A DNA stretch of 64,000 nucleotides, taken from assembly GCF_016892705.1 (NCBI RefSeq), contig NZ_JAFEMB010000001.1, forward strand, positions 558,001-622,000, given 5' to 3'. This document shows positions 1 to 7,748 of the stretch, in pieces. The notes beneath the pieces are model-generated. The model searched no databases and had not been told where the DNA came from. It was given only the letters and a program-made list of their open reading frames with translations. This stretch comes from Microvirga pudoricolor (lineage in GTDB: Bacteria > Pseudomonadota > Alphaproteobacteria > Rhizobiales > Beijerinckiaceae). The position numbers and the translations under genes are program-made. Every line of letters starts with the position of its first letter. Position 1 is the first letter of the stretch.

Positions 1-202
1 CCGGGATGGCCCGCATGGAATCCACGTAGAAGCCGAGGACGACCCGCAGCCATTTGGGGCCGTAGAGACGCCCCAAGCCGACCGCGAGGCCGAGGAGTGT
101 CGCCAGCGCCATGGTGGCGAGCGACAGCACGACCGTCAGCTCCAGGCCACGGAGCAGGAAGCGCCAATTGTCTGTAATCGGAGAGAAATCGAATTCCATC
201 AT
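1..202 (-). CDS. Amino-acid ABC transporter permease, N-terminal part (cut by window edge)
   Basis: Only the first 67 residues are present. They read MMEFDFSPITDNWRFLLRGL followed by a hydrophobic helix and a short loop ending near SMRAIP, the usual start of His/Glu/Gln-type (GltJ/GlnP/HisM) inner-membrane permeases. Two adjacent ATG codons (202 and 199) could start it. It lies 55 bases downstream of the solute-binding protein gene on the same strand, so it is most likely its membrane partner. The ATPase gene would be expected outside the window. Confidence 0.85.
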   Translation of the reverse strand, partial: MMEFDFSPITDNWRFLLRGLELTVVLSLATMALATLLGLAVGLGRLYGPKWLRVVLGFYVDSMRAIP

Positions 203-257
203 ACGCTCATGCACGACGGCGGCGGGTTAGAACCCACCGCCGCTGAGGGGAGATTTA

Positions 258-1082
258 TTAGAGAGCGTTGACGACGCGCTGCTCGTCGGCCTTGAGCTGG
301 GTTTCCATGCGCTTGGCGACCGCGCGCAGCCACGTGGCGTAGGAGTCCTGGTTCTTATCGATGGCCAAGCCCACCGGGCTCGCCTTTTCGGTGCTGTCCT
401 GGCAGTTGTTCTCCTGCGGCAGGACCGCGAGGCCCTTGACCTTCTTCTGCAGGCCGACCAGCGGAACGCGGTTGATCGGCGTGGCGTCCGCGCGCTTGGC
501 CATGATCTCCTCGACCGGAGCCGCGCCCGACCCCGCCACGCCGCGCAGCTTCGCGTTCGGGAAGCGCGACTTGACCCAGGCTTCTTCCGCGCCGCCCGTG
601 AAATACGCGATAGTCACGTCCGGGCTGTTGAGCGCGTCGACGGTCTTGGCGCCCGCGAATTTCGGGTTGTTGGCGAGGCCGAACATGCACACGCTGGTGT
701 TCGAATAGAGCACGAAGTCCACGACCTTCAGGCGCTCCGGCGTCTCGGCGAGGGGCGAGATCGTCATGTCGACCTGATTGGCGGCGAGCACCGGCACCTT
801 CGTCTCGTGGCTCACGAGAACCGGCGTGAGCTTCACGTTCAGGAGCTTCGCGTACTCCTTCGCGAGCGTCCACACGGGACCGTCCCAGGCCTCGCCCGTG
901 CCGCTGGTGTTCTCGACGAGCCAGGGGATGTTGGCGAGAACGCCCACGCGCAGCTCGCCGGCCTTGCGGATGGCGTCGATGCGCGGGCTTGCGCCGGCCG
1001 CCGGCGGCTCCTGGGCCTGCACGGCGCCGGACATCAGAACGGCGGCCGCGGCTGCGAACGCGAGTGTCTTGATCATGGTCAT
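258..1082 (-). CDS. Amino-acid ABC transporter periplasmic substrate-binding protein
   Basis: 274 residues, family 3 solute-binding protein (SBP_bac_3). Residues 1-23 are a Sec signal peptide (charged start, Ala-rich core, AVQAQ cleavage region). The mature part opens with the typical DAIRKAGELRVGV segment and has the two-lobed fold signature, including a VDFVLYSNTSVC segment in the hinge region. The specific ligand cannot be read from sequence. Start is ATG at 1082 or 1076: a GGGAG sits 8 bases before the first and an AAGGA 7 bases before the second. It is followed by the permease and preceded 34 bases away by a GntR regulator on the same strand, so all three probably form one operon. Confidence 0.9.
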   Translation of the reverse strand: MTMIKTLAFAAAAAVLMSGAVQAQEPPAAGASPRIDAIRKAGELRVGVLANIPWLVENTSGTGEAWDGPVWTLAKEYAKLLNVKLTPVLVSHETKVPVLAANQVDMTISPLAETPERLKVVDFVLYSNTSVCMFGLANNPKFAGAKTVDALNSPDVTIAYFTGGAEEAWVKSRFPNAKLRGVAGSGAAPVEEIMAKRADATPINRVPLVGLQKKVKGLAVLPQENNCQDSTEKASPVGLAIDKNQDSYATWLRAVAKRMETQLKADEQRVVNAL

Positions 1083-1116
1083 TTCCTTGTCTCCCTTTTT
1101 GAATAGGTCGCCCGCC

Positions 1117-1815
1117 TCAGGCGCTTTGCCGGGCTGGCGGGTTCTTGAACACGTTGGGGCGCGAGCGGGTGATGCTCTCGATCGCGCCGAAGACGCTTTG
1201 CAGGTGATCGCGCATGGCTGCCTCGGCGCCGGTCGGGTCGGCGGCGCAGACGCGTTCCAGAATGAGTTCGTGCTGGCCGAAGATCATGCGCAGCCAATCC
1301 TCGCTCTCCAGGGACAGTCGGCGCACCCGGTCGAGCTGCGTCTTCACGCCCTGGATCAGGGTCCAGACCGAGGCATGGCCGGCCAGGGTGGCGAGCGAGG
1401 TATGGAAGGCATCGTCCAGATCAAAGAAAACCTGTCGGTCTTCGTTGCGGATCGCCTTCTGCTGCCGCTGAAGCAAGTCTTTCAGGGCCCGGCGCTGCGC
1501 TTCCGTCGCGCGCTCGGTGGCCAGCGCGACGGTGCGGCATTCGAGGGTCTCGCGGATGAACTGGCTGTCATAGACCGCATCGAGGTCGATGGGCGCCACG
1601 AAGGTGCCCACCTGGGGAACCACGTTGAGAAGCCCCTCGTCGGCCAAGCGGCGGAACACCTCCCGAACGGGGGTTCGGCTCGCGCCCACCCGTTCGGCCA
1701 GCCTCACCTCCGAGATCGCGACGCCGGGCAGCAGCTGCGCCGTGAGAATCTCCTCACGCAGCATTCGGTAGAGCTGGTCGGCCACGGGCCGGGTCGGGTC
1801 GATCGCTTGAGGCAT
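1117..1815 (-). CDS. GntR-family (FadR/FCD subfamily) transcriptional regulator
   Basis: 232 residues. Residues 10-75 form the winged helix-turn-helix (ISEVRLAERVGASRTPVREV is the recognition region), and residues 85-220 form an FCD effector domain with the characteristic helical bundle. FadR-subfamily regulators usually bind small carboxylates or amino acids and repress the operon they sit in. This gene is the first in the unit and is followed by the solute-binding protein and permease genes, so it most likely controls them and itself. A strong promoter overlapping a 14-base perfect palindrome lies just upstream, which fits autorepression. The effector is unknown. Confidence 0.92.
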   Translation of the reverse strand: MPQAIDPTRPVADQLYRMLREEILTAQLLPGVAISEVRLAERVGASRTPVREVFRRLADEGLLNVVPQVGTFVAPIDLDAVYDSQFIRETLECRTVALATERATEAQRRALKDLLQRQQKAIRNEDRQVFFDLDDAFHTSLATLAGHASVWTLIQGVKTQLDRVRRLSLESEDWLRMIFGQHELILERVCAADPTGAEAAMRDHLQSVFGAIESITRSRPNVFKNPPARQSA

Positions 1816-1823
1816 CGTTGTCC

Positions 1824-1837
1824 ACTAGTATACTAGT
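1824..1837. promoter_or_regulatory. Putative GntR operator, perfect 14-bp palindrome
   Basis: ACTAGTATACTAGT is a perfect palindrome. It begins two bases downstream of the -10 element of the gntR promoter and covers the expected transcription start. FadR-type GntR proteins bind short palindromes with a central GT/AC core, so this is the natural autoregulatory operator. Confidence 0.75.
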
Positions 1838-1838
1838 A

Positions 1839-1866
1839 AGCATAAAAAGATGCCTGGACGTGTCAA
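1839..1866 (-). promoter_or_regulatory. Sigma70-type promoter of the gntR-ABC importer operon
   Basis: On the minus strand a perfect TTGACA (1866-1861) is followed after 16 bases by TATGCT (1844-1839). The start of transcription would fall inside the palindromic operator immediately downstream, and the gntR ATG at 1815 lies about 20 bases further. Confidence 0.7.
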
Positions 1867-2110
1867 GAAACCGGGGCGCGCATCGGCGCCTCAAGCCACT
1901 AGACTTAAGTTCAATAAGATGGCGATGTCTTCTGGTGATCGAGGCCGGCTTATGAACGGCGCGTTCCCGGCCCAGGCCGCGCGCGTGCAAGTGCGGGGAT
2001 AGGCGCCTTGGGGCCAACTGCCGGCTCGGCGGGCGCAGCCCGGCGACGTCCCCGGAGAACGATCCAGGTCCGGTACGGCCGCGCTGCGGGGCAGGGTTTT
2101 CAGTAAGGCG
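1867..2110. other. Intergenic region, no gene seen
   Basis: Between the gntR promoter and the hlyU-like gene. Open frames here lack family features and a convincing ribosome-binding site. No RNA structure or repeat was recognised. Confidence 0.5.
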
Positions 2111-2419
2111 TCAGTCGAAGATGCGGTCACCCTGCTCGTCGATGATCTGGCGGCCTTTCGCGAGCGCGAAGGAGACGGCATCGTCCTTGCTGGCATGGGT
2201 CTCGGCCCGCACGAAGCGGTGCTCCTTGACCCCGGTCGGGAAGTCCTTCTCGATCACGCCGGCGGTCTGGAACTGACCTCGCGACGGGTACGGCGCCGGG
2301 CGGATGCGGAAGCCCTTGTATTCCGTGGCCTCGCCGGGCGCCTCGTCCTGCCCCCCGCTTTCACCGTTTCCCGACAGGCGGGAGAACAAACCTTTGAGAC
2401 CTGAGAACATCGACAACAC
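2111..2419 (-). CDS. HlyU-family protein
   Basis: About 100 residues. The core from residue 34 (YKGFRIRPAPYPSRGQFQTA) through the block around KEHRFVRAETHASKDDA to KGRQIIDEQGDRIF is the signature of the alphaproteobacterial HlyU family, named after the Vibrio haemolysin activator. In Vibrio HlyU is a winged-helix regulator, but this short alphaproteobacterial family is uncharacterised and need not do the same job. Start is GTG at 2419 (giving MLSMFSG) or ATG at 2410; the shorter version is equally plausible. It stands alone between intergenic regions. Confidence 0.85.
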   Translation of the reverse strand: MLSMFSGLKGLFSRLSGNGESGGQDEAPGEATEYKGFRIRPAPYPSRGQFQTAGVIEKDFPTGVKEHRFVRAETHASKDDAVSFALAKGRQIIDEQGDRIFD

Positions 2420-2508
2420 CCATACCTGAGAATGACGGCTCGTCTCTTAAACGATGACGCCCGAAGCTGGAAATAGGCGTGTCCCGTCGCAGGGCCACCT
2501 CGCGTGCC

Positions 2509-3450
2509 TCAGGGCAGGCAGGCCTCGCAGATGGCGGCGATGTGGCGATGGTCCGTCCCACAGCAGCCGCCGAGCACCCGCAGGTGCCCCATCCGGTCGC
2601 GCAAAGCCCGATAGCGCCGTCCGAGATCCGCCGGGTCCCCGATGTCCAGCTCCAGGGACTCGTCCAGTTCCGCATGGGATTTGGTCGAAGCATTGGCCCT
2701 GATGCCGCCGACGCGCCGGATCCAGCTCCCATCCGTGCCGAGAGCGTCCTCGAAATGATCCGGATGGGCGCAGTTGATCATGTAGTAGGCCGGCCCCCCA
2801 TGCGTCGCGTCGTCAACCCGCCGGATGGCGTCCGCGAGGCTGTCGCCCGTCGCGAGGCTGCCGTCGGTCTCGACCGTGAACGAGACAGCGATCGGCAAAC
2901 CGGCGGACCCGGCGGCCCGCACGATCCCGATGGCTTCCTCGGCGTAGTTGATCGTCATGGCGCTCGCCATGTCGGCACCCGCGTCACGGAAGGCGCTCAC
3001 CTGCGCGGCATGGTAGTCCTGGGCTTGATCCGGGCTCATCAGGCTCCCGGGCCGATATCCGTCTCCCCGGGGGCCGATCACGCCGTTGACGACGATGGGC
3101 GTGTCCGGCGTGGCATAAAGCTCGCTCATGGACCGCGCCCAGCGCACCACCTCCCGGTTGACGACCTCGAGATCCTCGGGCGAGTAGCCGAGCCGGGCGC
3201 CCCAGTCGCGGTTGGCGCGCCAGGTGGGCGTATCCAGCAGGAAGCCGATGCGGCGAGCCAGCGCCATCCGGATATAGGGCTCGTAGTATCGCTCGATCCG
3301 CCCCCGCCCCTTCTCGTCCCGGAGCAGCGGAAAGGCCGCGAAGCACGGCAGGTCGATCCCGTCGTGGAAGACCAAGGTGGTTTCCAGCCCACCATCGGTC
3401 AGGAACGGGCCGTCCGTCATGGACGGGAGAGAGCTGATCGAAGCTGCCAT
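2509..3450 (-). CDS. Homocysteine S-methyltransferase family protein
   Basis: 313 residues, one S-methyltransferase TIM barrel. Residues 15-25 (FLTDGGLETTL) match the barrel start. The zinc ligands are visible as a Cys in YMINCAHPDHF (about residue 217) and the paired Cys in LGGCCGTDHRHI near the C-terminus. Members (MmuM, BHMT-like, MetH N-terminal half) move a methyl group from S-methylmethionine or a betaine to homocysteine. No cobalamin-binding or folate domain follows, so a B12-independent donor is likely. Monocistronic by spacing. The methyl donor is not determinable from sequence. Confidence 0.9.
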   Translation of the reverse strand: MAASISSLPSMTDGPFLTDGGLETTLVFHDGIDLPCFAAFPLLRDEKGRGRIERYYEPYIRMALARRIGFLLDTPTWRANRDWGARLGYSPEDLEVVNREVVRWARSMSELYATPDTPIVVNGVIGPRGDGYRPGSLMSPDQAQDYHAAQVSAFRDAGADMASAMTINYAEEAIGIVRAAGSAGLPIAVSFTVETDGSLATGDSLADAIRRVDDATHGGPAYYMINCAHPDHFEDALGTDGSWIRRVGGIRANASTKSHAELDESLELDIGDPADLGRRYRALRDRMGHLRVLGGCCGTDHRHIAAICEACLP

Positions 3451-3623
3451 GGCGGGCCTTTCGAAGCGCGATCCGCGTCGCCGGTCTCCATCCTATACCC
3501 CTTCCGGTGAGGTCCGCCCTCACAACGGATAAGAATCGCCATGATCCGCATGATCCGGGGAGCCGAACGGCCTTCTTAGCAAATGAAGTGCGCTCCGGGC
3601 GCCGACGGCTTCAAGGTCGCGTC

Positions 3624-3758
3624 ATGTACAAGCACAGCCCCGATACCGACCTCCACTCCTCTCCCGCCAATGATGCGCTGGCCCAGGCCTGCCGCTGGAT
3701 CGCCCTGATCGTAGGCCTCGGGCTCTGCGCCTGGAGCATTGTCCAGGGCCTGTCCTGA
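3624..3758 (+). CDS. Possible small single-pass membrane protein
   Basis: 44 residues from ATG 3624. The N-terminal half is polar (YKHSPDTDLHSSPAND) and residues 22-40 (CRWIALIVGLGLCAWSIV) form one hydrophobic helix. The ribosome-binding site is weak (AAGG). The frame remains open upstream to 3507 but that extension is Arg-rich and looks non-coding. Real small proteins of this design are common in the order, but the support is limited to the hydrophobic segment and codon pattern. Confidence 0.35.
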   Translation: MYKHSPDTDLHSSPANDALAQACRWIALIVGLGLCAWSIVQGLS

Positions 3759-3846
3759 CGGGAGCGGCCCGCGCGAACGATCCGTTAAGCGCGCCTCGCT
3801 ACATCGTTGGACCCGGCCTCGCGCCGGCGCGGCGGGAGAGGTGCGG

Positions 3847-4596
3847 ATGTCGGAGTGGCGCGCGGAAAGGAACAAGAAAGCCAGGGCACGCCTTGAGCGC
3901 TGCCTCACGGATCTCTTTCCCAAGGCGGTTCTCGCTCACGCGCTGAGGCAGCCCTTCGTGCCGCCGACCCAGCGCCGCGCCGTCGAATCCTATTGGCGTC
4001 ACCACCCCCTGAGGGCCGACCGGCTCGCCCGCGCCCTCGCGGCCGAAAGCGGGTCGCCAGACGGTTGGGCTTGGCGCCTCGGCACCGACAAGGCTTCGGG
4101 CCTGGCCCTCTCGTTCCGCATGCCGCCGACCCCCTTTCGCGAGGCGCCCTACGTCAAGGGCCCCGGCCATTGCTGCATCTGCGGACAGCCGGTCTACCGC
4201 CTGGGATGGCATTGCGACCTCTGGCAGGACGGCAAGCCGAACCGAAATGCCACGTGGCACGCCTGCTGCGTCGTGGCTTGGCAGTTGTGGACCGCACCGA
4301 CGGAGCATCTCAAGATCCTGAAGCGCCGCCAGGAGCATCGCTGCCGCACCACCGGGAAAAGGCTGCTCAAAACGTCCGAAGTCGACCATAGGACGCCTCT
4401 GTTCAGCGTCTGGGCGGATCGCCGGGATAGGCCGTGGCCCGAATTGCTGGGCTACTGGGGTACGCCCAACCTGCAGGTGATCAACCGGTCGGCCCATGTG
4501 GAGAAGTGTTCGCAGGAAGCAGGCCAGCGCGCCCGCCGCCGAGCTTTGTCGGACGAGGACCCTCACGCCCTGGATCAAAGCGTCGATGCGGCCTGA
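3847..4596 (+). CDS. Standalone HNH-like nuclease-fold protein
   Basis: 249 residues. A zinc-binding pair (CCICGQ, about residue 107) is followed by HACC (residue 138) and then the HNH core: SEVDHRTPLFSVW (residues 178-190), an Asn in PNLQVINRSAHVEKC (about residue 213), and a His five residues later. The order Cys-Cys, Asp-His, Asn, His matches HNH nucleases. The N-terminal 90 residues are basic with no recognised domain. The start was chosen at ATG 3847 because GGGAGAGG lies 6 bases upstream; the frame is open further back without support. There is no methylase or phage gene nearby, so this is not an obvious restriction or homing enzyme. Function unknown. Confidence 0.75.
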   Translation: MSEWRAERNKKARARLERCLTDLFPKAVLAHALRQPFVPPTQRRAVESYWRHHPLRADRLARALAAESGSPDGWAWRLGTDKASGLALSFRMPPTPFREAPYVKGPGHCCICGQPVYRLGWHCDLWQDGKPNRNATWHACCVVAWQLWTAPTEHLKILKRRQEHRCRTTGKRLLKTSEVDHRTPLFSVWADRRDRPWPELLGYWGTPNLQVINRSAHVEKCSQEAGQRARRRALSDEDPHALDQSVDAA

Positions 4597-4889
4597 CCGA
4601 GGGTCGCCTCGCGGGCAACCTGTCTCCGCTCTCACTCCAAGATCTAACGAGGGGAGATCGGCATCCGCGGCAGACGCGGCCAGGCATCGCGAACCCGTTG
4701 AGGCCAAGCGGGGACGGTCCATTCTTCCACAGGCCACCTCCCGCCTCGCGCAACAACGTCACCGGATCTTCGTTTGACTGAGATGTGCCGCGTCCATCCT
4801 GTCGCTGCCCGCAAAATATGGTTAAGGTTTTGCCGTTAGGACATGATGTCAGGATAAACCTTGAACGACACCATGATGAGGTCCGTGCC
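4597..4889. other. Intergenic region with a small palindrome
   Basis: No gene is supported here. GACATGATGTC at 4840-4850 is a perfect 5+1+5 palindrome 39 bases before the next gene, and AAGGTTT (4824-4830) faces AAACCTT (4856-4862). These could form an operator or a leader hairpin for the coiled-coil/phosphatase pair, but this is only suggestive. Confidence 0.35.
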
Positions 4890-5306
4890 ATGCACCGATC
4901 CGCCCCCGCAAATCCCACCCCAAGGCCAAGGGCTTCCGACGACATGACCGCTTCCATCGAAACCCTGGCCGAACAGATGCTCGCCCTCATCGAGATCGTG
5001 TCGGATCAGGAAAAGGACGTGCAGACCCTCAAGCAGCGCTGCCAGCGCCTGGAGGACCACAACCAGGCGATCATGGTGGCCTTCACGACCTTCTTTCACG
5101 TGCTGGCGGCCGGGCGGGTGGCGAAGCTGGACGAGATCGCCGGCATCGTGCAGAGCATCGTCGCCCGGGCCGAGAAGGAGGAGCGGCCCCAGGACTCGGT
5201 CGATTTCCTCAAGGGCCTCGCCCGCATGCTGCACGAACACCACCAGGACAAGCCGGTCGAGGAGGGAATGAGGCCCGAACAGCTCAACTCCTCGAACGAC
5301 GGCTAG
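4890..5306 (+). CDS. Hypothetical coiled-coil protein
   Basis: 138 residues from ATG 4890, which has GATGAGG upstream; ATG 4944 (MTASIETLAEQ) is an alternative. Residues 20-60 show heptad-like spacing of Leu/Ile (IETLAEQMLALIEIVSDQEK) consistent with a coiled coil. A moderately hydrophobic middle (FTTFFHVLAAG) is followed by a second helical region. No known family was recognised. Its stop codon lies four bases before the GTG of a PPP phosphatase gene, so the two are probably co-translated and may be functionally linked. Confidence 0.75.
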   Translation: MHRSAPANPTPRPRASDDMTASIETLAEQMLALIEIVSDQEKDVQTLKQRCQRLEDHNQAIMVAFTTFFHVLAAGRVAKLDEIAGIVQSIVARAEKEERPQDSVDFLKGLARMLHEHHQDKPVEEGMRPEQLNSSNDG

Positions 5307-5310
5307 GCCC

Positions 5311-5973
5311 GTGAACGGCCTGACCTACGCGATCGGGGACATCCATGGCCGGCACGACCTCCTGGTCCGGCTTTTGTCCGACATCGCGGCCCATGCGGAC
5401 GGCCGGAACCATCGCGTTATCTGCCTCGGCGACTACATCGACCGCGGCCCCGACAGCGCCGGCGTCCTCGGGACGCTGATGACGCTCCAGTCGTCCCGCC
5501 CAGGAGAAGTCGTGTGCCTGATGGGCAATCACGAGGCGATGCTCCTGGAGGCGATGTCAGACCTTCGGGCCGCCACCCTTTGGATCATGAACGGCGGAGA
5601 CGCGACCCTCGCATCCTATGGCGTTTCCTCGCCGCAGGCGGTTCCGACCGCCGTGACGGAATGGCTCGCGACCCTGCCGGCGGCCTTCCAGGACAACAGG
5701 CATTACTTCGTTCATGCGGGCTTCCGTCCGGGACGGCGCATCGACAAGCAATCGCGGACCGACATGCTGTGGATCCGAGAGGCCTTCCTGGATCGGGACT
5801 ACGATTTCGGGAAGCATGTGGCGCACGGGCACACGCCCTCGGCCGATTTTCGGCCCGACAATCGGCCGTTCCGCACCAATCTCGATACCGGCGCTGTTTT
5901 CGGTGGCCCTCTCACGGCCGGGATCTTCGACGACCGGCAGGGACCGCCCGTCGGCTTCCTGTCAGTCTCCTAG
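5311..5973 (+). CDS. PPP-family metallophosphatase (serine/threonine phosphatase-like)
   Basis: 220 residues with all core motifs of calcineurin-like PPP enzymes: GDIHGR (residues 8-13), GDYIDRGPDS (37-46), GNHEAM (72-77), a His in YFVHAGFRPG, and AHGHT near the C-terminus. These residues bind two metal ions and attack phosphate esters. Bacterial relatives include protein phosphatases and Ap4A hydrolases (ApaH), and sequence alone does not separate them. Starts at GTG 5311, four bases after the coiled-coil gene, which implies translational coupling. Confidence 0.9.
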   Translation: MNGLTYAIGDIHGRHDLLVRLLSDIAAHADGRNHRVICLGDYIDRGPDSAGVLGTLMTLQSSRPGEVVCLMGNHEAMLLEAMSDLRAATLWIMNGGDATLASYGVSSPQAVPTAVTEWLATLPAAFQDNRHYFVHAGFRPGRRIDKQSRTDMLWIREAFLDRDYDFGKHVAHGHTPSADFRPDNRPFRTNLDTGAVFGGPLTAGIFDDRQGPPVGFLSVS

Positions 5974-6030
5974 GGGACGAGGCGGCCGGGCAGCCTTCAA
6001 AGGGTCGAATTTGTCCCCTAACCCCCGGGG

Positions 6031-6639
6031 ATGCGTTGGTTCACCCGCTCCCTCATCATGCTCGCCCTCGTGTGGGCGATCTTCGCCGTGTCGCCCTACG
6101 TGGCGCTCTACAGCTTTGCGAAGGCGGTGCAGGCCCGTGACGAGGCTGCCATCGCCGAGCGCGTCAATTTCGGCGCCGTGCGCATCTCCATCACGAAACA
6201 GCTCGTCACGGCCTACCTGAACGCGACCGGGCGCGCGGACGAGTTGAAGGGCACCGCCGGGCGGTTCGTGGTCGGCGCCGCCACGAGCTTCGCCGACCCC
6301 CTGGTCGAGGAATACGTGACGCCGGAGGCGCTGATGGCGCTCCTGCAGGATGACGGCGGCGCGAGGCAGGATCGCGCGATCCCGGCTCCGGAAGGGGGCC
6401 TCGGCGTCATGTCGCTGCAATCGCTCGACCAAGCCTGGGACGTGTTCGCCAACGCCGAGACCCGCGGTTTTCGAGCCGTCTCCTTCGCGGTGCCGCCGGG
6501 CCGGCACGCGGATGATCGCTTCCGGCTGCAATTCCGGTTGAACGGCACGACGTGGCGCGTCGTCGGCCTTGAAATGCCGAAAGCCATCGAGGCGCGTCTG
6601 GTCCAGGAGCTGATCAAACGGAACCCGACGGCCAGCTAG
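6031..6639 (+). CDS. DUF2939 family membrane-anchored protein
   Basis: 202 residues. Residues 5-28 form an N-terminal membrane anchor or uncleaved signal (LIMLALVWAIFAVSPYVALY), followed by the DUF2939 pattern ALYSFAKAVQARDEAAIAERVNF, a VRISITKQLV segment and a periplasmic C-terminal part. The family has no known activity. It lies 57 bases after the phosphatase gene on the same strand and could be read from the same transcript. Confidence 0.85.
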   Translation: MRWFTRSLIMLALVWAIFAVSPYVALYSFAKAVQARDEAAIAERVNFGAVRISITKQLVTAYLNATGRADELKGTAGRFVVGAATSFADPLVEEYVTPEALMALLQDDGGARQDRAIPAPEGGLGVMSLQSLDQAWDVFANAETRGFRAVSFAVPPGRHADDRFRLQFRLNGTTWRVVGLEMPKAIEARLVQELIKRNPTAS

Positions 6640-6692
6640 TCGAGACTTCGTGCAGAAATGGACATCCGGTTGCGTCAGCAATCAGGGGTTTC

Positions 6693-6720
6693 TTGGAAAA
6701 ATATTCGCCCTGTGAATACT
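6693..6720 (+). promoter_or_regulatory. Candidate promoter for the small gene at 6877
   Basis: TTGGAA (6693-6698), 16-base spacer, AATACT (6715-6720) in a locally AT-rich stretch. It would give a leader of about 150 bases. The -10 match is only 4 of 6. Confidence 0.3.
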
Positions 6721-6876
6721 AACCTAAAGCGAGATCAGGCGACCCTGGGGTCGATCTGCGGACTGGGAAGTCGAAGGAACAGCCGGTAGATCAGGCTTGT
6801 GCGGGTAGTCACCTTCGGACGTCGGGACGATTAGGTTGGGATAAGAGGCGAGCGAAGCTGACAAGGGGGACAGTTC

Positions 6877-7101
6877 ATGGACGACCGGGAAATCGAAGCC
6901 GTCGCGCTTGCCTTCTACAACGTTACCGAAGGCTCCCGCGGGTGGCACCGGGAGCCGGAGCGGCTGAAGGCCAAGTTCCGAAGCGAAGCGCGGGCCGCAA
7001 TCGCAGCGATCGACGAAATCCGTGAGATGGCCGTATCCGTGGACCAGCAAGACCTGATCCCGGTGCCGCGCGGCATCGATCGGCAAAAGAAAGCCAAATA
7101 G
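6877..7101 (+). CDS. Small hypothetical protein, paralogue of the next gene
   Basis: 74 residues, ATG 6877 with a purine-rich AAGGGGGA 6 bases upstream. The N-terminal pattern E-x-EAVA...W...RE...AR-x-AIAAID is shared with the protein at 7326-7739, so the two are diverged tandem copies of one short helical domain. The C-terminal 25 residues are different. No known family was recognised and no catalytic motif is visible. Confidence 0.65.
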   Translation: MDDREIEAVALAFYNVTEGSRGWHREPERLKAKFRSEARAAIAAIDEIREMAVSVDQQDLIPVPRGIDRQKKAK

Positions 7102-7325
7102 ATCTCGGGACCCGCCTGGAAGCTCAGGGGCAATGCCTGAACGAAAGTCCAGCTTCCCAACTCTTCTCGAAACCTGCAACAGACGAGCCGGACCCTATCG
7201 GGCAGCCGAAAGTTGCTGTAGGGTTGGCGCCGCCGACAGGTCTGCCAGTGATACAATTCTACGGTATTCATTGAGCCTTCATGCTGCCTGGCTTGCGTTG
7301 CGTAATATCATCATGAGGCATCGAA

Positions 7326-7739
7326 GTGACTGAGGAACAGGTGGAAGCCGTCGCTGCGGAACTCGCAAAGATCGGTGGCACCTCTTGGTATCCGGGACGC
7401 GAACGGGGCGGGATCCTGCGGCTTGTGGGCGAACGGTATCGCGACCGGGCCCGGGTCGCCATCGCGGCCTTGGAGCGCCTTGAGGCCAATCGGAAGATCG
7501 CCAGCGAGCAAGGCCCGTCCGACGAGGGCTCGGACCATGGCATCGTCTCCGAGCCCGGCGAGATGATTGCGGTCGGGTCCGTCGTGGTCTACCGCCCTCC
7601 GAGCGACAACCGCGCCATCGCCTGCCGCGTCGAGAAGATCGAAAGCGGCCGGGCCTACCTGGTGCCCTGCCCGAAGCCGGATGTCGGCTGGGTCTCCCTG
7701 GAGGGCCTCGGCCAGGTCGAGCCGGCACGGGAAACCTGA
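7326..7739 (+). CDS. Hypothetical protein with duplicated N-terminal domain plus a C-terminal beta-rich domain
   Basis: 137 residues, GTG 7326 with GAGG about 9 bases upstream. Residues 1-50 (EEQVEAVAAELAKIGGTSWY then RDRARVAIAALERL) match the small upstream protein. Residues 80-125 (GSVVVYRPPSDNRAIACRVE and onwards) look like a small beta barrel. It is separated from its paralogue by 224 bases without a supported gene. Function unknown. Confidence 0.7.
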   Translation: MTEEQVEAVAAELAKIGGTSWYPGRERGGILRLVGERYRDRARVAIAALERLEANRKIASEQGPSDEGSDHGIVSEPGEMIAVGSVVVYRPPSDNRAIACRVEKIESGRAYLVPCPKPDVGWVSLEGLGQVEPARET

Positions 7740-7748
7740 ACGCACGCT

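Noticed and set aside
1891-2196. Minus-strand ORF upstream of gntR overlapping the hlyU-like gene
   Set aside because: Ser/Arg-rich shadow of the hlyU-like gene in another frame.
7133-7333. Small plus-strand ORF between the two paralogues
   Set aside because: Composition is unlike neighbours, there is no clear ribosome-binding site, and it overlaps the GTG start region of the next gene.
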